Shown: positions 40,701 through 52,700 of the stretch, in pieces
How the letters are laid out: every line of letters begins with the position of its first letter
Position numbering within the stretch: position 1 is the stretch's first letter
Assembly (NCBI GenBank): GCA_020284085.1
Contig: JACEVL010000004.1
Coordinates: 757,307 to 821,306 of the forward strand
Source of the DNA: Aporrectodea caliginosa
Taxonomy: Eukaryota; Annelida; Clitellata; Crassiclitellata; Lumbricidae
DNA: 64,000 nucleotides
Direction of reading: 5' to 3'
Notes under the pieces: model-generated
Database searches by the model: none
What the model saw: the letters and a program-made list of their open reading frames with translations, nothing else
What the model was told of the DNA's origin: nothing
Made by a program: the position numbers and the translations under genes

Positions 40701-43700
40701 ATGCTGCTCAGTAATAAAAGGAAGGAGAACGGATTTGCATAGCCCTTATACTGAACACATGCAAAACTGCAAAACAACAGCATATCAAAATTACATATTA
40801 CACATTACAAAAATACATAAAATAAGTTACATCTGAAAAGAATTGTCATACTTTTCATGAAATACCTGTTTAAAGACTAAAACGGAAAATACACTGTAAG
40901 TAAAACAAGGTTACAATATTATACAGTGATGCATTTAACTATCTTATAGTTTGATACAACAAGAATCCACAAAAACAAAAGACAAATGAAAATATATAAC
41001 ATAAATGGAAATAAGTAGTTTGAAATACGACATTCTTACGTTCCTACAGTCTGAAGTTTGTCTATAAAGCTCTAATCTACAAAAAACCAAGTAGCTGAAA
41101 CAAAAAAGTTAACAATTGCCAGCAGCCATGACCAAGATAGATGCAATTTGTCGTGAAAGCTATGCATTCGCAACCATCAAGCCAGTTGTAAATAGTTCTT
41201 ACATTCCTACAGTCTGTTATTGCTCTATAAAGCTCCAACCTATGAAGTATCAAAGCAGCTGAAAAAATGAACCATTACTGTAAGTCGCCATAGCGTTGAC
41301 GTATCAGACTTTATTCGTCTTGCAAGCTGAGCATTCACAGCCATCAAAATAGCAGTCCTAACCTTTCACTTGGCACCATATTTTTACAGTTTGTCCTTCT
41401 GGAGACATCACTGATGATGGTTTGACAACAAAGGTAGGAGAACAACCATCAACAACAATTGGTTTATCCTCTGCAGCTTCTTCAACTTTAACAATATATG
41501 CTTTCTTCTCCACAGCTTCTTCCACTTCTTGGACAACAATTGGTTTCACCTCCACAGCTTCTTCCACTTTCTTCACAACAATTGGTCTCTCCTCCACAGC
41601 TTCTTCCACTTCCTTTACAACGATTGGTTTCTCCTCCACAGCTTCTTCCACTTCCTTTACAATGCTTGGTTTCTCCTCCACTGCTTCTTCAACTTTCTTT
41701 ACGACGATTGCTTTCTCCTCCACAGCTTCTTCAATTTTCCTTACAACGATTGGTTTCTCCTCCACTGCTTCTTCAACATTCTTTACGATGATTGGTTTCT
41801 CCTCCACTGCTTCTTCAACTTTCTTTACGACGATTGCTTTCTCCTCCACGGCTTCTTCAACTTTCTTTACGATGATTGCTTTCTCCTCCACAGCTTCTTC
41901 CACTTTCTTTATGATGATTGGTTTCTCCTCCACAGCTTCTTCAACTTTCTTTACGACGATTGCTTTCTCCTCCACAGCTTCTTCAACTTTCTTTACGATG
42001 ATTGATTTCTCCTCCACAGCTTCTTCAACTTTCTTTACAACGATTGCTTTCTCCTCCACAGCTTCTTCAACTTTCTTGACAACGATTGGTTTCTCCTCCA
42101 CCGCTTCTTCAACTTTCTTGACAACGATTGGTTTCTCCTCCACCGCTTCTTCAACTTTCTTTACGATGATTGGTTTCTCCTCCACAGCTTCTTCAACTTT
42201 CTTTATGATGATTGGTTTCTCCTCCACAGCTTCTTCAACTTTCTTGACAATGATTGGTTTCTCCTCCACAGCTTCTTCAACTTTCTTGACAACGATTGGT
42301 TTCTCCTCCACCGCTTCTTCAACTTTCTTTACAACTATTGGTTTCTCCTCCACCGCTTCTTCAACTTTCTTTACAACGATTGCTTTCTCCTCCACAGCTT
42401 CTTCAACTTTCTTTATGATGATTGGTTTCTCCTCCACAGCTTCTTCAACTTTCTTGACAACGATTGGTTTCTCCTCCACACCTTCTTCAACTTTCTTGAC
42501 AACGATTGGTTTCTCCTCCACAGCTTCTTCAACTTTCTTGACAACGATTGGTTTCTCCTCCACCGCTTCTTCAACTTTCTTTACAACGATTGCTTTCTCC
42601 TCCACAGCTTCTTCAACTTTCTTTACGATGATTGGTTTCTCCTCCACAGCTTCTTCCACTTTCTTTATGATGATTGGTTTCTCCTCCACAGCTTCTTCAA
42701 CTTTCTTTACGACGATTGGTTTCTCCTCCACAGCTTCTTCAACTTTCTTTACAACGATTGGTTTCTCCTCCACGGCTTTTTCAACTTTCGTTACAACAAT
42801 TGGTTTCTCCTCCACAGCTTCTTCAACTTTCTTCACAACGATTGGTTTCTCCTCCACAGCTTCTTCAACTTTCTTTACAACTATTGGTTTCTCCTCCACA
42901 TCTTCTTCAACTTTCTTTACAACTATTGGTTTCTCCTCCACAGCTTCTTCTACTTTCTTCACAACGATTGGTTTCTCCTCCACAGCTTCTTCAACTTTCT
43001 TTACAACGATTGGTTTCTCCTCCACATCTTCTTCAACTTTCTTCACAATGATTGGTTTCTCCTCCACAGCTTCTTCTACTTTCTTGACAACAGCTGGTTT
43101 CTCCTCCACAGTATCTTTAATATGATCGATAACACTTGGTTTCTTCTGAACAGCTTCTTCAGCTTTCTTGACAACAAATGGTTTCTCCTCTTGAACTTGT
43201 TCACTTAGCTTCAAGGTAAATAGTTTCTGTTCAGGTACTATTTCTTCAGTTTCTGCAACAACAATGGGCTTCTCTTCCTCGCTTTCTTTGAATATTTGAA
43301 CAACTGGTCTCTCCTGCATAAATTCTTCAACATTCTTGGTTGAAACTGGTTTCACTTGCACAATTTCTTCCACTTTCCAGGCAGTTGATTTCTCCTCCAC
43401 ATTTACTTCTGCTTTCTCTTGGTTCAAATCTTCAGTAGACAATGCTTTCAAAACCTGTACTCTCACAGATACTCGCACAGATCCGTTCTCATTACTGGCC
43501 TTCACAGTATATTTTCCAACGTCCTGAACTGTTGCAAAATGTATCTCCATAAAATTCAGCTCACTTTTAGTGTCATAACCATCTACAAGCTTCTTGTCAG
43601 ATTTCTTTGGCTTCAGTCTCTGATCATCTTTGTACCACTTGACCTCTGGTTCAGGCTCTCCTGTTCAGCACAATGAACAGTTAAGAGATAGGACATCTTC

Positions 43701-46700
43701 TTAGCAAAAGACAGATTTTCATTGTTCAGTTCATTCTAAAGTATACAATACATTTAATGCTCTGCTGCTGTCTCCTATAATAACTCATCAACATGAAAGT
43801 TTTCTGTCTAATATGCATTTCCTAGGTAGCACAAAGACCTCATAAGAAGCAACTAATTTAAATTTTTTAAACTAGACTGACATAAAAAATACAGATATAA
43901 TCCCATTGCCATACATACGTATATATGTTTACAGTTCTGCTGTAAGGTATTTTAACTGTTGGACCATGTTCATAAGAATTACAGATGGCAAAGAAGCATA
44001 ATCATATTTTTTATGATAAAATTAACTGTAAAATATATGGCTATCATTCAACAACTATTTAACCTGCAGCCAGAAATAGCTAAAAGGCGAAAATGCTTAT
44101 TTTATTATCAAAATTGTTTAGTGAAGAATCCTTAAAATGACAAAATGTCATGTCTTATTGATAACCTGTATGGACTTTAAAGCAACATAAACCTATTACT
44201 GCAAATAAATTTGAAACTGTAAAGAACTAATCAAAAGAAAATCATAATCTAAATCACATCGACCACAAAGCACCATTAAAGAAACTGCATGCCAACAAAA
44301 GCACTACAAACTTGAAGAAAACAATAACAGAGATAAAACTGCAATAAGCACAATCCTACGGATGGTGCCAAGTTCTAAACTTGGAAAAGTCCAAACCCAA
44401 AATTTATCAGAAATCACAGTACTGAATGGCTTTTCTATACATAAATAGAGAAGCTATACCACGAAGAAACAGGATAATCATCCCAAACTCTAACATCATT
44501 AGTACATGCATTCAGAGGCTTTTCAAAGTATGGTATCCATATGTTAACTCGAATTATATTACCTATAGATATTGGAATGTAAAGTACAGGGTAAGAATGT
44601 TTGCATTTATACATACCTATAAATATCGGAATGCAAAGAACAGGGTAAAAGTTTTACATTTTTTATACATACCATAAAAAAATTGTACAAGCCATGAAGG
44701 ACCACTACTTTTAAAAATCACACAATCTTGGCTATCCTTGGGACAGCACTGTTCTTATGCAAATAAAAACCAAAGATACATCTTAAATAAGACTAAAAGC
44801 AAGACCATAAATGGAAAACGAATTAATGAACTTCAAAGATACAGCAAAATATGAAGAATTTAAATGCTGAATGTGTGAAACTCACATATGAAAAACATGA
44901 TTGCTCTGCCCCCACTTACTGTGCAGCAATATACGACATTAACTGTAAAGTTCTGTATGCATTACTGCTCTTTGGAATGATTCAAATAGCAAATATACAA
45001 GAGTCTTACAACAACTACAATTTTCAAATTCCATAAAAATAAGAACACAAAAAACCAAAAAATATTAATAAACTGTGCTTTCAATAGAAAAGCAAGAGAT
45101 GTTTCTGCCACAAATATGCTGTAGGATTACACACACTATACCTTTTAAACTACATTCCCCCTACCTCTTTTCATCTTTCACTGGCCTATCCTGTTAAGAC
45201 TAAATTTATTTCTCAACATTGTAACAGATGGGGGACAGCAGATAAGAAAGTTAAAATAATCTCAGAAGAACTGAAATTCTTTGAGTTTTTGTATGTAATG
45301 TAATACAGGTAAAGGAATCTACTGCATGAATTTTATGATTTTATTAACATTCAAGACTAATAAAGCAAGCAGCATGCACCCAAGAGTGTATACACATTGT
45401 AACTACTGTCAAGGTATAGAACCTGACAAGAAGACAATCACCTGAAAGCTATCAAGCTTTACTAGCTGCAACTATAAATTAAAAATAGCATACTCTTCCC
45501 AATAACAATGACTTTGACGACATGCATTTGAAGAATAATATTAGCTGTTCATATAATAACATCCAATTTGACATTTTGCTTCAGCAGAGTTAGTTTCTAC
45601 AATGGTAAAAATAATATAATGATGACGATCACGTGTTCATAGACTTCAACATTAAAACCTGCTATGAGCAGAACCGAAATACATCTAGACAACTATGATT
45701 AATTTTTAAAACATCTAAAGCAACTTTAGCTGAACATTACCAACGCAAAAAGCTACTACTGTGCTAGGCAGCTCCGTCACATTCATAATAAGCAGCACTT
45801 TCTAACCTTTTACTTTGCACTGTAGTCTTATGGTATCACACTCCACAACAGCAACTGATTGTGGCTTGATGACAAAACTTGGTGCAATGCCAACAACCTT
45901 CTCCAATTCTGAATCCGGAACTGGCTGGGTAGATGCTGCTGCTTCGACAAAGGCAACCTCTGGAGACTCTTTCAAAGGTGTCTTATCTAGTAGTGTTTCC
46001 TTATCAGGCTCTTCTCCAACTGTCCCTACTACCTTCCTCTCCTTGTTCAACTCAGTTTCATCTGCCTCACTTTCCTTTATACTTTCTCTCCCTTTACTTT
46101 TATCTACTCTCACATCTGCCTCTTCCAACAGATTTGTACAAACTGTGTCACTCGACTTAATATCCACAACAGTCTTCTCAAAATTCTCGTCCACTGCTTT
46201 GCTCACAAAACTCTTTATACCTTCCTCCTCTGCAGGCTTTTCTAACTTCAAACTCAGTGATCCTTCAACATCGTTGCCAGCTACAGGACGTTTTTCTGCA
46301 ATCACAAATTTGTCTTCAACATCTACTTCGGTATTGTCTGAACCTGGAACACATTGAACAGTAATGTCTAACCTAGTGTCCTCTTTGTTCTTCACTCTTT
46401 CATGAATTTCTGTCTCTTTGTGAACACTTTCATCTTCTGTGACTGTAACTTCTGTCAGCACTTTCTTCTCCTCACTGACCTTCTGAACTTCTACCTTGAC
46501 AGATGCCTTGACTGAACCATACTGATTTACAGCCTTAACTGTATACTTGGCAGTATCACTCAGTGTTGCTGAACTTACTACAAGGGTATGGAGCTCAGTA
46601 GCCGAATCATAGGAAATTTTAAGTCTTTTATCTGATTTCTTTGGTTTTAGCCTTTCTTCACCTTTGTACCATTTCACCTCTGGCTCTGGGACTCCTGTTA

Positions 46701-49700
46701 ATCAGAAGATGTACGCAGTCTGGTAAACGATAGTCATCTTAATCTTAAAGTTACAAAAGTTTATAAGTGACTAAAAGGTTCTATGCACCAATAGATGACA
46801 CCTGGAAATGTAGCAGCATTTCACCATTAAAATATTGCTTAATTTCTGTGAAAATAATGTGAAATTTACCACATGCTTATTGGGTCAAACAGCCCATTTA
46901 TAAAGGTACCCGAGCATTAGGTAAAGTATGCAATATTGAATTCCAAAAAGCTCATAAAATATTCAATCTTTGGCACTGCAGCTTTTGAAGCATGCACATT
47001 GTAAATTCTAATCTCATTAAGTTTATCAGACACAGTTTAGCATAGAATTGATATAGGATCTCAGGACTTTTCTGTCTGGCAAAAAAATCAAAAATGAGGC
47101 TCCAAAGTAAACTTAATCACACAAAATTCCACAATTGATAAATCCAAAAATCCCACCCCACAATTCTTCTCTGTAAAACTTTAAATATGCATATGACAAT
47201 CGACTTTTGTAACATCTCAGCTGAGACAAATCAACATAAAAAACTAAGATCTATATTCATTTACTTCGCGTGCAATAAGTGTTTCAAAAATAATTAATTA
47301 AATAAATGAAGAATATAACCTTGTGCAAATAATTCCCCATGAAACATTAAATAACAAATGAAAAAGTTCAAACACTTGCATATAGTACAGCACATGAAGT
47401 CTGAAAGCTTCAAGGATCAATGTAGTTCAGCTCAAAGAATTTCTTGACACATTTATAAGGCACTTTAAATCTATCAGGATAGACATCATGCAGCACAACA
47501 TGTTGGTAAAAAGTATATCTATTCTACAAGATTAGTGCTAAAAAAACGCTGCAAGACACATCAACTGTAGTTCAAGCACTACTTCTCTATATACAGTGGT
47601 GCTGCTTCTTTTGGTTCACTGCCTTGCTAGGCAGGTTCGTATGTCCAATGTCGTCATTCATCATGTTGTCTGGCTCTCTCCTTCAGCTTGCTGTAATCCT
47701 CCTCCATCATCCAGTAAAACAACATCATTCTCGGTCTTCCTCTTGTCTTCTTCTCCTCCATTCTTCCCTCAATTATAATTCTTATGAGGGAGTCTCCCCT
47801 CATGATGTGGCCCATCCATTTTCTCTGTCGGCTTCTTATTATCCCTATCAGGGATCTTTTTTCGTCCATCATTTGTAGTATGTCTTCATTTGTCCTCCGT
47901 TCCATCATCTATCAACTAGTGGTGCTGCTAGTTCATTTAAATTCACTTTACAAAGCTATTGTAATCACTCAGATTTATATAGTTCCCCAATCACATGTCC
48001 TCTGAGTAGAATAAGTAGACAAGTTGCTGCTGAAACTGCAATCAAGTTTCACAAGACAGTGCAAACATAAAAACTTCTACATGTACAACATGCACCAACA
48101 TTCAGTCAACATATCATAGTGCCATGAAATGACAAATGACAAGAAAAGCAAACAAAAAATGTAAATTAATACATAGCACCCCTTCAAGATATCTACTCAG
48201 AATTGAGACCATCCCAATCCTGGCAAAACAGAACAGTCTTCAATATAAAGCAGAAGGGGGCAAGTAGCTGTGTTAACCAGTCTGCATCACAGAAATAATG
48301 AAGATAAACGTTTCAACTGTCTCAAATGAACAACATCAAAAGCACAACTATGAAATCGAAAAAACTACAGATGGCTGAGTAACTCTATCCTACAACTAAC
48401 TAAAACAGTGTAATAAAACTACGCATTCGTGCAACTCAGAAGCATTCAGCGTGCCATATTCACATTAAGGTTTCTAACCTTTAACTTTGCACTGAAGTCT
48501 TATAGTGGATCCTTCCACAGCAGCTATTGGCTGTGGCTTGATGACAAAACTTGGTGCACTACCAGCGAGATCCTGCAGTTGAGGTTCTGGAACAGCTGTG
48601 GAAACTGGTTTGGTGCTCAAGGCCCCTGGAGTCTCATCCAAAGGCTCTGGTTTCTTAGGTTTTTCCTGGTCCTGCTTTTTCACAGCTGTGTCTGTGCTCT
48701 TCTCTGCCTCCTCTTCACTCTCTTCCTCTTCTTCCTCATCACTTGATTCTAGCTCTTCTTCAGACTCTGTCACCTCAATTTTGCTTACTCTCACTTCGGC
48801 ATCTTTCACCACGTTTTCATCTACTACATGAGACACCGTTTTCATTTCAGTAACCACCTGCTCTTCCACTTCCTGTTTTTCTGCCTTTTTCACAGAACTC
48901 TTTACCTGCTTTTCCTTTTCACCTGGCCTTTCAAGCTTCAAACTCCGAGAACTTTCAACATCATCACCAGCTCCAGGTACTTTGCCGGGAATAACAAATG
49001 TACCTTCTGCATCTGCTTCATCTCTGCTTGGTGCACCTTTAATAGTTATTCCCAAACTGGCTTCCTCTTTGCTCTCTACTTTTTCTTCAACCTGTGTCTG
49101 TTCATCGAGAATATCCACTACATCAACTTTGGTGACTTTCTTCCCGTCACTGACCTTCTGAACCTCCACCTTAACAGAAGCTTTCACAGAACCATACTCA
49201 TTCACAGCCTTCACTGTGTATTTTGCAACATCATCCAATGTTGCTGAACTTATTTCAAGGGTATGGAGCTCAGCAGCTGAATCATAGCAAATTCTAAGTC
49301 TTTTGTCTGATTTCTTTGGTTTTATTCTCTCCTCGCCCTTGTACCATTTCACCTCAGGTTCTGGGACGCCTGTTGAGCAGAAGACAAAATTTCACTAATT
49401 TTACTCCCTGTCATATTTATCATTTCAGCGAGTTTGGAATAGCCTAGCCTCACATTTACGGATTTCGTAATAAATGTAAAATACAGTTGTAAAGTTTAAG
49501 ACTAGCTCTTGAACTATGAATAGTTAATTATATACAGTATACACAAGTGAAAAAGGTATTTTAAATGTTGCCATTTAGAACTTGATCATATTCACAACCA
49601 GCATTATTATGACATCTTCAAGATTAAACTTAAAGATCCTAACTGTGGAAAGAACTTCCAATTAGACCTTCTACTGGTAATAACATTATCAACAACAGCC

Positions 49701-52700
49701 ATAACATCAAACACAGTAAAATGCATAAATATTCTGACAGTAACAATCGATAAATAAATATAAATGCTCAATTGTGGACTTCAGCAATGAATTACTATAT
49801 TTATACTTTGCATCTCTTCTTTTAGCTGCATTCTAAGTTAACTGGTGCCCTGCGCTTGGCTTTCGAGTGGCGCTTTAGAAGTTTGGAGATTACGATTACG
49901 TAGAAAGTTGTAATAGAAGCTAACAAATTCTAACAAAAATGTATAGCAAGAGGCGAAACAGCATGTGCAATAACGTAAACATGCAAGATCCAATACAGTT
50001 GATGCTGCTTAAGTGCATAGCTTCAGGACTTAATTGAACCTATGCACTTAACCGACTTCTGCACATAAAAGTTCACAAGCACTGTGTAAATTGGCCAAAT
50101 GTAGTGGTACATGCATTTAATAACAGAGATGGAGTCTACATATTATAATGCCTTCAGTAACCATTCAGTTACCTCACTTGCTGCTACAGATCACAGTGCA
50201 GTTAAGACAGACCACTCCACAGCCGGAGTCGTTTGCAGTTGATGGGCCAACTGTCTAGGCGGCCAGAATATTTTAAGCTGGCTATGGAATTCAGTAGCGC
50301 TGATATACACAGAGCAATGCACAATGGGCCTATACTCGGCTACGCACATAATCGAACTATACACATATGCGATATGGACATACTCAAAGTTGTCTTCCAT
50401 TGAAATAACCCATATTAAAATGGGACCAGCTAGCTTCTCTGCACATAATGCGAATTATGTATTTATCTGTTCTGTTATGCACTTAAGTGGTGTCGACGGT
50501 GACAAAAACAGTTTCAGTGCACTCACAAATTGTGATTGTAATCAGTAACTAGGTAATACTGTGCCGGTGTCTAATGCACAAGGCATCAACCGATGGCACA
50601 CCAATGCCAAGCCGTAATCAGGTCAACAGCCAGAAGATCAGTCCATTAGGCAGAGACAAATGCCAGTTTGTAAGAAAGGAAGCAGTGATGGCAGTGGCAA
50701 GCCATAGCATCATCCATGCCATTGCAACCACAAATATGAATAAACTGTTACAATACCAAAATACAAACGCTAACATGCTACGAATTTATGATGAAGCTCA
50801 AAACTTCCAATGATCTATTAAACTGCAAACTTAGCTGAAAATTAGCTAAACTCTTACTACAGTAGTTTTGAAACTAAAGTTTCATTCCCATGCAGAAATA
50901 CCCTAGAATACTGACCTGCCTATGGATGGTTCTGTTCAAAAGAGTGACATAATGAAAGAGCGACACAACAAAGAGTGACAAAAATACAGTATCAAAAGAA
51001 TGACAGTTTAAGAACAAATAAAATTTAAAAAGAGTGACAAGAATACATTTAATTAAATATACTTCAATAGAATCACAAAGTATTATTTCACTATTAATTA
51101 TTGATCACTGCTAATTAATTCATCTCTCAATCTGTGACTTGAGCTGAAATGAATATTGTGTGCAACCCCTCAAAGGTATTCATCAAGAGGAACAATGCCA
51201 TGTCTTTTCACAACAATTGCAAGCCTCTCTTCCCTCTAGATTTGCTCTCTTCTTTTTTTTACTCGAATGTCCCCCAGATGGTTATCGGTTTGAAGATGGT
51301 GAATACTTCACAGTCGGGAAAAATCGTGGTTGATAGCTTCAATGAGTTCAAGGTAGTCTTCCTCTCCCACAAGTGGCAAGTTGGTTTCCCAACACGCAAG
51401 TATCTCTGAAATATTTAAACTCTGGTGCAACTTCAGCTGGAATTATCTATAGGACCTGAATAGCCAAGAAACAATCTAGAACCACTGACTATCTAGGCTA
51501 GAAGTCTATTATATAGCTACATAAATGGAGCCATAGCTATGTTGTGTCACTCTTTTGCTATGTAACTTTTTCGTTATGGCTATATTTCTGTCACTCTTTT
51601 AAAATTCATCTCTGGTTTGTCAATCTTCTGTAATGTCAATCTTTCATCATGTCACATTTATGATACTAACCCATCCATGGAATGTGTCAGTTTGAGATTA
51701 TAGCATTTCTCTGCATAAGAAGTCTTGGGTAATATGACTTTTTAAAACTAGCAGCATACATAGCTCAAAAATTTGGTATTTGCGCTAGAGGGGCTCATAA
51801 ACTTCAAGCCTTAGATAAGTCTTATGAAAACTTCATTAACATAGCCAGTAACAGCATGTACATAAGTTCAAGCTTGTGAAATCTATGAAACATAACTTTG
51901 TAGATGTTAGCCTGAAAAACTGTAAAAAACTGTAGCCTGAAAAACAGGTAACTGTAGCAGGCAATGCTAAGAAACTACTACCACTAAGCTATACTCACAA
52001 CTTACGTCTATTTTATACTAAGCAATGCAATGCTAAACACTGAAAGCAGAATTACATTCACTAAATCATTGGTGCAACATCAACAACTCTAAATACTGAA
52101 TCATCGAATCATTACAGACAACAGCAGAAACGAACGAACTGTACAGAAGCCTGCATTCGTGCTACTTTGTAGCAATCATAATGATCATCTAACCTTGTAC
52201 TCTGCACTGCAGCTTTATGCTTTCGCCCTCAAGAACCGCAGCTGGTTGTGGCTTGATGACAAAACTTGGTGCACTACCAACAGGCTTCGTGGTCTCAGGC
52301 TTTTCTGAAACTGGCTGGGCAACTGGTTTGGCAGTCAATACCTCTGAAACCTTATCCACAGCTGTTGACTGGTCTGTCTTTTCTTCTGTAACAACTCTGA
52401 TCTTAGTCTCCTCTTCCTCCTCCTCTTCCTCCTTCTCCTCTTCTTCATCACTCACCTCTTCTTTATCAACCACTTCCTTTCTGAATTCCCTTACTTCAGT
52501 TTTACCGGTCTGACCATCTCCAACAGCAGGTTTTGGAATTTTTAAATCTCCAGAACTTTCCACAGAACTGCCTGGTTTGGTTGCCTCTCTTGGTGCTGCA
52601 AATCTGCCCTCTGCTTCTGCATCGTCACTGACTGAAACAGGTATCACTCCAGTAAGACCAACTTCTTCAACATCTTTTGGAAATCTCTCTTTCTGCTCCT

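Larger units (their letters stand above)
49370..52193 (-). other. Intron with LINE tail and three repeats
   Basis: 2.8-kb intron between exons 2 and 3. It holds a LINE 3' tail (49840-49900), a pogo-like MITE (49996-50500), the dispersed repeat copy 2 (50525-50655) and an inverted-repeat element (about 50915-51690). 51700-52190 shows nothing. Confidence 0.65.

Noticed and set aside
41422..43125. 567-codon plus-strand open frame (Ser/Thr/Phe-rich)
   Set aside because: It is the reverse complement of the 14-residue repeat exon. It has no own domain, splice or start context, and the composition is dictated by the sense codons.
45815..46357. 180-codon plus-strand open frame
   Set aside because: Antisense of exon 4; no protein similarity recognised and the sense frame has clear Ig halves at both ends.
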